Positions 48,725 to 58,955 of a DNA stretch of 64,000 nt are shown here, piece after piece. The DNA comes from Hippophae tibetana (taxonomy: Eukaryota; Streptophyta; Magnoliopsida; Rosales; Elaeagnaceae): contig CM072804.1 of the NCBI GenBank assembly GCA_037013495.1, positions 38,766,001-38,830,000 on the forward strand, written 5' to 3'. Under the pieces are notes generated by a model. The model saw only the letters and a list, made by a program, of their open reading frames with translations, was not told where the DNA came from and made no database searches. A program made the translations under genes and the position numbers. Each line of letters opens with the position of its first letter. Within the stretch, counting starts at the first letter, position 1.

Positions 48725-50433
48725 TTATCATATATTTATATAAATTTGTCTTTATCGGAATCACGGGTATTTTTATTGTTTTTCAAATATTTTGGCTTAA
48801 AAACGTAACTTAAAGACTCAAAGAAGAAAACTTGAAGCAATACATCACAAATATATTAATAAATAAATGGGGAAATGTCAACAAATATGGAAAAATTGCA
48901 CAAAATGGGTCAAAAGGTCAAAAATGTCAAAAAGGAGAACATCGCGCCCAATTGCCCAGCCGCGCGCCCCATCCCGCACGCGCTAGCGCCAAAGCCCCAT
49001 CCCGCGCGCGCCGACGCCTTTTCGCCCCATTTTTCACGTGCAGCCGCCCATGACATCATGTTGACGTCATCAATGACCTCAGCATTTCCATTACGCATTT
49101 TTACATTTTTTTAACATTTTTTTACTCATTTTTCTCTCCATCCTCACCTATAAATACCCCCTTCCCTTCACTTCAAAACACACCTTCAACACCTTTAAAA
49201 CACACTTCTCTCTTTTCTTAGATTTTTAGTTTTTCTTAGTTTTTAGCTTTTGTTAGTTAATTTCTCTTAGTTATAGAGTTCTTCCCTTTTTGGGAAGAAC
49301 TAGTTATGTTTATGTAATTTATTAGCTTTTTGATTCAATAAATGGTAGTGCAAATTCCGCTTGGAGGTTTTCCAGCAACGGGAATAGCGTCGAAGTTCTG
49401 TAAGGATTTTATTTTCTTTACAGTTATTTTTTATGCTTTATTCTTACATGTTATATTTAATTTGTCTATGATTAAATTTAACTGTGATTGCTGTTTAGTA
49501 AACATGATGTAATAATAACGTTGTTATGCTTGCGAAATATTAAATAGGTAAAAATCTCTAAAATGAATTGATTTTGTTTTTATTCAAGATTTTATATTAA
49601 GAATGTTAGAGAGAAATATATTATTTTTCATTACAAGCTTAAACCTGAAAATTAGATTTTAAGGTTTAGTTATCCGGTCTGATTTAGAGTAGTGCTCTTT
49701 TATTTGATGGTACAATCGCCCGGTAGGTAGAGTGAATCTCTATTTCAAAAGATTTTATAAGAATTATTATCTGAAAATGTATTGACAACATGTTTTCAGT
49801 AGTGGTTTTAAAACTTGAAAGTTAGTACTCGGATAACTAAATTCTTAGGTTTAATTTGGACACCTTGAATAAAGTTTAAATTGTCTAACCCCACCAAAAG
49901 TGGCATTTAAATGGTTCATTTTCAATCTCTTAGAAAAAAGGAATTAATTTAATTAAGCATATTAGTTATCAACCCCACCCATAGGTGTTAATTGATTTGT
50001 TTAGTTAACAAAGAATATCTAACCCCACCAAAGGTGGTATTCATACAAAAAAGGAAGAATCAATAAATATCAATTCATATATTTAATAACCTAGATAATA
50101 TGAGCAAGCATAATTAACTTAGTTATTATATCCATAAATACTCCGCCATTATAAATGATAAAATTTGCATAAATGTTTATTGAATCTATGTTTATTTTTA
50201 TGTCAATAGATTAAAATACAAAACCCCAAAATATCGTGAAAGGATGTTTAAGATTTAATTTCTTTTTTAAAAGTTTGAATAATAAATTAAAAACCACATA
50301 CATTCCTTCCTTAGATTGACCTTGGGAGTGTACTTTTCATTTTTTACGAAATGATTCGTGCACTTGCGAGAGTTTTATAAATATTAAAACCAAAGTATTG
50401 GCAAGAATCGGCGATGCCGGTTTTAGCTCATCA
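48634..50433 (+). repeat. 5' LTR of the non-autonomous gypsy, 1800 bp
   Basis: TGATTAGTGCTCAAAAAGC to ..TTTTAGCTCATCA. It contains a (TA)n tract (48692-48722), a GC-rich block (48945-49050), TGACGTCA (49062-49069), a TATA box (49149-49156) and, further on, GGTTTTCCAGCAACGGGAAT, conserved in all four copies. Confidence 0.92.
49050..49156 (+). promoter_or_regulatory. LTR promoter: TGACGTCA element and TATA box
   Basis: TGACGTCA (49062-49069), the palindromic core of bZIP/TGA-factor sites, lies about 80 bp upstream of TATAAATA (49149-49156). The same arrangement occurs at 54699-54706/54788-54795 and, on the minus strand, at 12974-12981/12884-12891. The copy at 61819 keeps the TATA box (62259-62266) but has TGATGTCATC-like versions. 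Transcription would start shortly downstream. Confidence 0.65.
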
Positions 50434-50439
50434 AGTTTT

Positions 50440-50498
50440 TGGCGCCGTTTCCAGGGATGACACCAATTTCATAAAGTTTTTCGCGCCGTTGCTGGGGA
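50440..50498 (+). other. Duplicated tRNA-Asp-type primer-binding site
   Basis: TGGCGCCGTTTCCAGGGA (50440-50457) lies six bases after the LTR end and differs at two positions from the plant gypsy primer site TGGCGCCGTTGCCGGGGA. A second near match, TCGCGCCGTTGCTGGGGA (50481-50498), follows 41 bp later. Both are preceded by AGTTTT. Confidence 0.75.
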
Positions 50499-50689
50499 AG
50501 GAATAGCGTTTTTAAATTATTTATCAAAATTTTAAAAACATTTTTGTGGTGTAAATAATTGTGCTTTTTTTGTTTTAATAAAAAATAATAATCAAATTTC
50601 AAATTTCATAAGAAATAATAAAAAATAAAAAATAATAAAATATATTTTTTAGTAAAATAATTTAGAAATTTGAAATTTGAAGTAAAATT

Positions 50690-51040
50690 TTTTACCGTTC
50701 ATGAATAGTAAAAAAAAAAAAAAAATTAAAATTTAAAAATTTTAAGATAAAAATAAATAAATAATATAGTATAGATAATAAAATAAAATTACCGTTCATC
50801 AATAGTAAAAAATTAAAAATTTTAAAAAAAATTAAAAACTTAAAATTTTTTAATATAATGTAAATAATAAAATAAAATTACCGTTCATGAATAGTAAAAA
50901 GAAAATTAAAAAAAAACTTAAATAAATTTTAAATTAAAAATAAAAAAAAATTTTAAAAAAAAATTTTAAAAAAAAATTTTAAAAAAAAATTTTAAAAAAA
51001 AATTTTAAAAAAACATTTTAAAAAAAATAAAATAAAACTT
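50690..51040 (+). repeat. Short repeats: ACCGTTCAT.AATAGTA (three copies) and a T/A homopolymer array
   Basis: ACCGTTCATGAATAGTA-like sequence starts at 50694, 50791 and 50880 (spacing 97 and 89 bp). It is followed at 50940-51020 by alternating A8-9/T4 blocks. This is expanded low-complexity sequence in the element's interior. Confidence 0.85.
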
Positions 51041-51269
51041 ACTTTTTAATTTTCATTTAATTTTTACTTAAAATCTTAATTTTATTTTTGTTAAATAAAA
51101 ATAACAATAAAAAAATGAAATATATATATATATATATAAATTTATTTTTAATTTTTATTTGCTTTTACCTTTCTCTATTTTTTTTCCTTTTTCAATTTTT
51201 ATTTTTATTTTATTTTATTTTATTTTCTTTCTTTTCTTTAACTAATTTTTTTTTCTCTTAATTTTTATT

Positions 51270-51670
51270 TAACTTAATTAACTTAGATTTTTACTAACTT
51301 AATTAACTTAGATTTTTAATTAACTTAATTAACTTAGATTTTTCATGAACTTAATTAACTTAGGTTTTTAATTTACTTAATTTACTTAACTTAGCTTTTT
51401 AATTAACTTAGATTTTTCATTAACTTAATTAACTTAATTAACTTAACTTTTTAATTAACTTAGATTTTTTTAACTTAACTAACTTAGATTTTTACTTAAC
51501 TTAACTTAATTAACTTAGATTTTTACTTAACATAACTAACTTAGATTTTTACTTAACTTAACTTAATTAACTTAGATTTTTTACTTAACATAACTAACTT
51601 AGATTTTTACTTAACTTAACTTAATTAACTTAGATTTTTACTTAACATAACTTAATTAACTTAACTTTAA
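51270..51670 (+). repeat. Tandem array of AACTTAATTAACTTAGATTTTT
   Basis: Roughly 15 or more units of variable length (about 19-31 bp) built from AACTTAATTAACTTAG and ATTTTTA. Parts such as TTACTTAACTTAACTTAATT repeat almost identically, pointing to recent expansion. Confidence 0.9.
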
Positions 51671-51697
51671 TAACATGAAAAGTAAAGATCTAAGGGA

Positions 51698-51825
51698 GTT
51701 CTGTCTAGGAGACTAGTTCTTGGAAGCCTTTGTGCCACTAGTCTTTCCTAGGAACGTTGTTCTGTCTAGAAGGATGGTTTTTAAGGAGCCTTTGCCCCAC
51801 CATTCTTTCCTGGGAGCACTCTTGG
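51698..51825 (+). repeat. Two tandem hairpin-forming units (61 bp)
   Basis: Both units start GTTCTGTCTAG (51698 and 51759). Unit 1 can pair CTAGGA-GACTAGT with ACTAGTC-TT-TCCTAG across a loop of about 19 nt. Unit 2 pairs GGATGGT with ACCATTC. The stem sequences differ between units but pairing is kept, while the loop core GCCTTTG.CCCAC is conserved. Confidence 0.75.
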
Positions 51826-52208
51826 TTAATACTAATTATGTTATTTTAACTTAAAAAAAATTAAAAAAAAATAAAAAAAATATTTTTTTTTTCTGAAACT
51901 ATCTCCAAAATTTTAAAGTTTTAATTACAATCTCAAGAGTTAGTTTCTTTGCTTGATCTAGGTACAATTGTGTTTTGATGCCTTAATTATTTGATTTGCA
52001 TCTAGATGTAGGTTATCTAAAAACCTCAAGCATGCTCCTAGTTTTTGGTACAGAAAAATTTGAAAATCAATAGGGCATGTTTGAAACAGTATAGGTAGAC
52101 AACCTTGTCTTACTTGTAGGTATGATCGACTCAATGATGAGGGGACATTGAGTTTACTTAATATGCAATCTCCAAGTTACGTCTTGCTAAGACGTTAAAC
52201 TAAGCGCT

Positions 52209-52228
52209 GGATGGGAAGCAACCCATCA
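52209..52228 (+). repeat. Conserved gypsy hairpin GGATGGG..CCCATC
   Basis: GATGGG (52210-52215) and CCCATC (52222-52227) enclose AAGCAA. The motif after GCGCT is common in the non-coding 3' half of plant Athila/Tat gypsies and helps place this element. Confidence 0.7.
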
Positions 52229-54208
52229 TTTTAGGTAATTTTCTGTTATTTATTTTATTTACTTAATTTTATTGTTTATTTTAGTTTAATAATTTTTAAA
52301 TTGTTAAAACTAAAAAATATTTGTTGAGATATTAGAAGTTTACAGCAATCTGTCTATATACACTTTAATGATGAATATGGTGGATGCACCTGCATTTCTC
52401 CATTACTACTTACCCATTCTCAAGAAATAGGTATTTTTCTTCTTTTTTTTCTCTTTATCTTTAATTTACAATTGTTACATTGAGGACAATGTAAGTTCTA
52501 GGTTGGGGGTGGTGAAAAGTTGCCATGCTTAATTAGAGATTTAACAATTTAAAAATTATTTTAAAAAAATAATAAAAAAATAAAAATAAAAAATTATGTT
52601 CACGTTTTCATTTTTTGTGTTTCGTTTTATTTTTGTTTCGTGTGATTTAGTAATTTTTGAAATAAAAAAAATTAAAAAAAAAACAAATTTCTCACAAAAA
52701 TTTATCATTTCTTTAAATCAAATTTAAGTAAATAGTTAAGTCTTTTGTACTGTTAGATTAATTTTTGAAAACATATCATGAAATTTTTTGTAATTATTTT
52801 TGATAATTAGTTAGTTTTTGTCATAACTAGTATTTCTTGATAAAATGTGGAAATTATATTAAACCCAAAATCAGTGTTTATGAATTTCTTTTTAGTGGAG
52901 ACTACCCTTGTGAGATATAATTTGAGCCTAATTTCTTTTATTCAGAGTGAAATATATATTTTTTCTACTCCAAACACATTTCTTATTTATTCAAATTATT
53001 TAGATGATCTCTATAGGTATTAGCATTGAATGTATGAATTTTTTCTCATCTTAATAGAGTATCATATATTTTTTTTTATTATTTTTGCTTAGATTAAATG
53101 ATTTGAGTAGAAATTGATAGTATATGCTTATATCTCATTTATGCATGACTGCTACAAAAACAAAAAGACATATCTGGGGTAACCAAAACCAAGATCAAAC
53201 AGAAAAGCCACAAAATTAACCACTCACCAAAATCCAAAAAAAATGTACAATCTGTACATGGGTTTACTCTCTAAAAATACATATATTGAAAAATATCTAC
53301 AGAAAAAAAAATAGAGAGATAAAAATATATATAGTATTATCTACATAATATGACACACATTGCCTACAAAGTTGTGAGTACAGGCTAATTACAAAAGAAA
53401 GATATAGGAAGTAATTCCCTAAAAATTCATTGCAATTTCTTCATTTGTAAAAAACATATATCTTGAAATTATTTCTTAATGAGTTTGATTTATGCATGAA
53501 AATAATTTTTATATATGATATCTTTATAATTTATACATTCGATTCCTTTCATGAGATCAATGTTAAAATAACACTTTGAGCCTTTATTCTTTATACATAT
53601 GCGAACATATTAGTTCATTTCTATACGTCAACTCTTTCGCATATAAATTAGTATGAGTATTTGAACCCATAGGATTCAATGTTTTGAGAGTATTGACTTG
53701 TGAGGAATAGAGTCGAAGCGAATTCTGATTCATGACACTGAAATTGGGTAAAATTAAATTGATATATTTTTGATAGGAAATATGAAAATGATTTTCGACT
53801 AATTATTATAATAAAAATCATGATTGTTTAAAGAAATTAAAATAACTTATGCTTGAGATTTTAATTATAATCTTAAAGGAGATTAAAAAAAGTATGAGAC
53901 ATTTTTGTGATATGTTGTTTTCTTTTATTCTTAAATTAATTTTTGATTTTGTTGTAATTTTAATTTTTGATTTGATTGTTTTTATTGTTTCTTTTGATTT
54001 TTACATTTAGTTCAATGTTTGTGGGTATCATTACTGAAAACCCTCACGAGACTCAAACTCGTCCACTAGGGCAACCTCGGGGTTTAACAGCTTGTTGCAT
54101 AGGCTAAATGCAACCGTTTCAATCCACGAAAGTGATTTAGGATAGTTTAATTTTTAGTTTTTATCGCTTCTCTTGCTAAGGGACTAGCAAGAAGCTGGTT
54201 GGGGGTTG

Positions 54209-54263
54209 TGATAAGTGCTCAAAAAGCACTAAAATAACCATGATTTTATGCACATTAATTGAT

Positions 54264-54314
<51 letters not shown>

Positions 54315-56086
54315 GTTTTATCATATATTTATATAAATTTGTCTTTTTCGGAATCACGGGTATTTTTATTGTTTTTCAGGTATTTTGGCTTAAAAACGTA
54401 ACTTAAAGACTCAAAGAGGAATACTTGAAGCAATACATCACAAATATATTAATAAATAAATGGGAAAGGTCAACAAATATGGAAAAATTAGACAAAATGG
54501 GTCAAAAAGGTCAAAAATGTCAAAAAGGAGAAAATCACGCCTAGTTGCCCAATCGCGCGCCCCATCCTGCGCGCGCCTACCTCTCAATCGCGCGCCCCTG
54601 CGCGCAGCGTCAGCCATCTGCGCCCAGCAGCCCCTTCCGCGCGCACCGACGCTTGTTCGCCCCATTTTTCACGTGCAACCGCCCCCATGACGGCATGCTG
54701 ACGTCATCAATGACCTCAGCATTTCCATTACGCGTTTTTACATTTTTTTTAACATTTTTTTACATATTTTTTCTCTCCATCCTCACCTATAAATACACCC
54801 TTCCCTTAACTTCAAAACACACCTTCTACACCTTCAAAACACACTTCTCTCTTCTTTCTTTCTCTCTTTTCTTAGATTTTTAGTTTTTTTTAGTTTTTCT
54901 TAGTTTTTAGTTAATTTCTCTTAGTTTTAGAGTTCTTCCCTCTTTGGAAAGAACTAGTTATGTTTTTGTAATTTTTTTAGCTTTTTGATTCAATAAATGG
55001 TAGTGCAAATTCCGCTTGGAGGTTTTCCAGCAACGGGAATAGCGTCGAAGTTCTGTAAGGATTTTATTTTCTTTACAGTTATTTTTATGCTTTATTCTTA
55101 CATGTTATATTTAATTTGTCTGTGATTAAATTTAACTGTGCTGGCTGTTTATAAACATGATGTAATAATAACGTTGTTATGCTTGCGAAATATTAAATAG
55201 GTAAAAATCTCTAAAATGAATTGATTTTGTTTTTATTCAAGATTTTATATTAAGAATGTTAGAGAGAAATATATTATTTTTCATTACAAACTTAAACCTG
55301 AAAATTAGATTTTAAGGTTTAGTTATCCGGTCTGATTTAGAGAAGTGCTCTTTTATTTGATGGTACAATCGCCCAGTAGATAGAGTGAAGCTTTATTTCA
55401 AAAGTTTTTATAAGAATTATTATCTGAAAATGTATTGACAACATGTTTTCAGTAGTGGTTTTAAAACTTGAAAGTTAGTACTCGGATAACTAAATTCTTA
55501 GGTTTAATTTGGACACCTTGAATAAAGTTTAAACTGTCTAACCCCACCAAAGGTGGCATTTAAATGGTTCATTTTCAATCTCTTAGAAAAAGGAATTAAT
55601 TTAATTAAGCAAATTAGTTATCAACCCCACCCATAGGTGTTAATTGATTTGTTTAGTTAACAAAGAATATCTAACCCCACCAAAGGTGGTATTCATACAA
55701 AAAATGGAGAATCAATAAATATCAATTCATATCTTTAATAACCTAAATAATATGAGCAAGCATAATTAACTTAGTTATTATATCCATAAATATTCCGCCA
55801 TTATAAATGATAAAATTTGCATAAATGTTTATTGAATCTATGTTTATTTTTATGTTCTTAGATTAAAAACACAAAACCCCAAAATATCGTGACAGGATGT
55901 TTAGGATTTAATTTCGTTTTTAAAAGTTTGAATAATAAATTAAAAACCACATACATTCCTTCCTTAAATCGACCTTGGGAGTATACTTATCATTTTCTAT
56001 GAAATGATTCGTGCACTTGCGAGAGTTTTATAAATATTAAAACCAAAGTATTGGCAAGAATCGGCGATGCCGGTTTTAGCTCATCA
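54209..56086 (+). repeat. 3' LTR of the non-autonomous gypsy, 1878 bp
   Basis: TGATAAGTGCTCAAAAAGC to ..TTTTAGCTCATCA. It is longer than the 5' LTR mainly through a longer (TA)n tract (about 54268-54308) and a GC-rich block with extra sequence (54540-54665). Confidence 0.92.
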
Positions 56087-57292
56087 ACTACCCCAATGTA
56101 CTCTACTTACGATCCCCTGCTTTATTTTTCATAGTTTCTAAAATTAGTGTGAGTAGTTTCCAAACCAACGTTGCAATAAGCTCCTTGCCCATCATATCGT
56201 TCACAAATCAACTGCAAAAAAAGCTTAGCACAAAAAGAAACACAAGCACCCGTGTATGTTCTAGAACAGATTTAACAATGAATAATCCTAACTAGATAAT
56301 TCAAAATATATGTCATTTAAATCAAATCAACTAGCAAATTCTAGAGCAAAATTTTTAAGCACAATTGTCAAATCATTAAACTCTTCCACTAAAACGATAA
56401 TCACACTAACCATGCAAAAATAATACAAATCAATATATTAACTATATCACAATTTTCTACCGCCACATTAATATGTATAAAAATTGAGTTCTCCTGCCTC
56501 ACACTCTCACGTTTCATATTCATCACTAAACAATTTGCAGTAGAAATTCAAGTCCAACAAACAACCCAAAAGCTAACCAAAAAGCAACATTCAAATTAAC
56601 AAGATTAAATAACCCGAAAGAACCAAAACCATAAAGTATAAGATAAAATGTTAAATGCATGGAATGATGAATATGAGAATTTAAAAATCAAATATTAATT
56701 AATTATTTTTACTTTAATTCATAACCTTCGAAAACAAACCAACAACAACCATATATTTGTTACCTTTGATCAATTAGCTTCACTCACCTTTCAATATCAA
56801 GAACTTTCAGTCATTTTCAAAAGATCGAAAGATTGATAGTTTTTTTAAACCCTATTCGACAGCTTCAACAATTCTTTTATTCTCTGGAAGATTGTTGTTG
56901 TTTTTTTTCTTTCTCAAAGCACACTCATTAACCCTAACCATATGTGTGTGTATATATATAGATAATGATAACCTACTAGTATTAGGGTTAAAATATTTTG
57001 GGCTTCATTATTAAAGGCCCATTTAAATATTTAATTAAAAAATATTTTTAAATCACATCTTAAAAATATTAAGATACATAAAAAAACATTTAAGCAGCAA
57101 AACTAATATTAGATTTATGAACATGTGCTATTAAATACATAAATGTAATCGTATGTATCGTAGTTATCAAGGATATACCTGAAGTATAATTATCTAGAAC
57201 TCAAGCATTTGTTTGGCTTTTCTTGATAAACTTTATAGCAAGCCTAAAAAAGAATTTACAGGTAAATATTTTGTCCATAAAAATAGCCAACA
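56087..57292 (-). repeat. 5' LTR of the SIRE-like copia, second part
   Basis: Starts with the target duplication ACTAC and then follows the 3' LTR from about 40816 to 42032 with few differences, ending ..AATAGCCAACA. Confidence 0.85.
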
Positions 57293-57900
57293 TCTGATGA
57301 GAACATTTGGAATCAAGGATCCATTTGTCTAAATAGCTATCTAATGATGAAACTATAAAGGTTGTTTCTTCATCTTCATCAGCATTCTGTGCACTGTTTG
57401 CATTTGACTTATCCTTGTTTAGACAATATTTCTTCCAATGCCTTTTCTAGTGACAATAGGCACACTCATCCTTCCTAGAACTTCTTTTGGATGACTATGC
57501 TCTAGAATTTGATCTAGATTTCCCCCTATTATTTGATCCGTTTGATTTTTTGTTATTTTTTTTACCTCTAGCTGCAGTCAATGCTTATGATGTTGAGTTT
57601 TTGTGATCCTGTTGATCCTTCTTCTGGTACTCATTATTTACCAAAGCATTTGAAACATCTATATATTTAACCTCATCTTTTTCATATAACAAAGTTGTGG
57701 TTAAATGCTCATAGCTCTCATGTAATGAATTTAGCAACAACAAAGCTTTATCTTCATTAATAATTTCAACATCTAAATTTTACAGATCGGCCAAAATTTT
57801 GTTGAAATTATCAAGTGTTCAATCATAGGGGTACCTTTCTTGTACTAAAAATGAAAAAAAGTTTCTTCTTCAAGTAGAGTCAGTTTTGTATGCTTTTTGT
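57293..57900 (-). pseudogene. gag remnant of the Tork-like copia
   Basis: The minus strand near 57430-57475 reads DECAYCH.KRHWKKYC, a CCHC zinc knuckle (C..C....H....C). A Lys/Arg/Ser-rich stretch follows, and near 57300-57330 there is a QMDP.F-like protease lead-in. The upstream part (57640-57830) resembles the gag UBN2 region. Fossil. It is the 5' counterpart of the reverse transcriptase remnant at 39212-40094. Confidence 0.65.
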
Positions 57901-58589
57901 CATGTACTTGTCCTCGAGCTTCTTTTAGAGAATTGCGGCTATGTTTTCTTTCATGAAAAAGTACTTATAATCTTTTCTCAAGCACAATTAACAATAGATT
58001 TAATATTTTACGTTATCACATGCCAAAGTTATTGGTGCCGTCGAATTTCTCCACCTCAAGCTTTGGATTGGATAACATGGTTCTACGAGTAGAACACTTT
58101 GGTTTGCCAATTCTTCTAAGGATAACTTGTGCACCTTCCTCAATATTTTGTTGTATTAGCCATAAGTACAAACAGATAACAAACATTTTACAGTTATAAC
58201 TTAAAGCAATATTTGTTTTTCAAATTTTATATCTTATTTGAAAAAATGGAGTTCACGTTTAAATCCAAAATGATCCAATTATCTAGGAATAGGTTAGACT
58301 TAGTTGAAAACAGGTGAAAAACGAACCAACTCTGTCCAAAATATCATTAATGGCTGAGTTGACTCGTTAATCAACAGTCAACGACTCGACCATAGGTCAA
58401 CGAACTAGACAGCTCGAGTTGATGGCTTGGTCAATGTCTTCGTAGCTCAGTCAAACAGCTTAGATGCAACTCAGTGAATTGACATAGTTTCTGGCGGTGC
58501 ATTTGATCTCTGATTTAAGCGATTCTTTGGCCATTGCGTTTTTTTCTCATCGAGAGCTTCGATTTGGTGTATAATATCGCTAAATTTTG

Positions 58590-58601
58590 GCTCTAATATC
58601 A
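58590..58601 (-). other. Primer-binding site of the Tork-like copia (diverged)
   Basis: GCTCTAATATCA on the plus strand is two mismatches from GCTCTGATACCA, the complement of the initiator tRNA-Met site. It is adjacent to the LTR starting near 58610. Confidence 0.6.
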
Positions 58602-58609
58602 ATCTTTTG

Positions 58610-58955
58610 TGAATGAAAGAAAGAAATAACGATATATGAATATATAAAATCGGTAAAAAGAAACACACAGAATTTATGTGGTTTAGCGATTTGTTTAGGT
58701 ACACGGGAGTCAGTAGATATTATTGAATTGAATAGAAAATATATATAATACAGATAAATATTTCTTTACTAATAATATCTTAAGTGTTTCCCTAAATTCA
58801 TAAAAAACTAATAATATCTCACGGAGTATTTTTTTTCTCTTTGAGTTTGTCTACACTTTATTTGATTTTTTTTTTATGATTTTTACTGATACTCTCGATG
58901 CATGAACTCTTCAATATTTATAGATAAAGTAAAACTCTCTCTCTCTTTTGTATAA
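58610..58955 (-). repeat. 5' LTR of the Tork-like copia
   Basis: Aligns with 38751-39102, with many differences, as expected for the oldest layer of the nest. Confidence 0.75.

Larger units (their letters stand above)
48634..56086 (+). mobile_element. Non-autonomous Ty3/gypsy (LARD-like), innermost element of the nest
   Basis: A complete two-LTR structure of 7453 bp. The 5' LTR is 48634-50433, the 3' LTR 54209-56086, with TGAT...ATCA ends and perfect 5-bp duplications ACTAC at 48629-48633 and 56087-56091. The primer site is at 50440-50457 and the purine-rich tract GGTTGGGGGTTG at 54197-54208. The 3.8-kb interior has no gag or pol. It holds motifs common in the non-coding part of Athila/Tat gypsies (GGATGGGAAGCAACCCATC near 52209; GAGGACAATGTAAGTTCTAGG near 52481). 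It therefore depended on proteins from a related element. By eye the LTRs differ by about 2%, so the insertion is young, perhaps about a million years at usual plant rates. Confidence 0.92.
40110..57292 (-). mobile_element. Ty1/copia, SIRE-like, middle element of the nest
   Basis: LTRs lie at 40110-42032 (3', left) and 48392-57292 (5', right, split by the gypsy at 48634-56086). The primer site next to the 5' LTR is GCTCTGATACTA on the plus strand (48378-48389), pairing with initiator tRNA-Met. The interior on the minus strand has gag, protease, integrase, reverse transcriptase and RNase H in copia order, then a non-coding 3' region of about 1.5 kb. A gag coiled-coil region with a GDKRGIGYI motif suggests the SIRE/Maximus lineage. 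All major domains are recognisable, but the frame is interrupted about ten times or more. By eye the LTRs differ by about 3-4%, so it is younger than its Tork host. Confidence 0.85.
38751..58955 (-). mobile_element. Ty1/copia, Tork-like, outermost element of a three-level nest
   Basis: Two LTRs of about 350 bp (38751-39102 and 58610-58955) share GCGATATATGAATATAT near one end and CTCTCTC..TTGTA at the other. A tRNA-Met-type primer site (GCTCTAATATCA, plus strand) lies at 58590-58601. Gag with a zinc knuckle is at about 57293-57900 (-) and reverse transcriptase pieces at 39212-40094 (-). The SIRE-like copia at 40110-57292 separates these two parts. The element is incomplete and broken, and is the oldest member of the nest. 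Confidence 0.75.

Noticed and set aside
48832-49114. Overlapping open frames (70-80 codons) rich in Arg, Ala and Pro on both strands
   Set aside because: They come from the GC-rich promoter block of the LTR; the equivalent frames in the other copies (54438-54883, 13007-13195) are not conserved in sequence. Not genes.
54030-54115. Short reading ITENPHETQTRPLGQ just before the 3' LTR, faintly like the start of a gypsy gag
   Set aside because: Too short and too diverged. No gag core follows, as the purine tract and LTR come next.
54545-54883. 112-codon open frame starting in the GC-rich block of the 3' LTR
   Set aside because: Same reason as above. It crosses the TATA box and low-complexity T/C-rich sequence.
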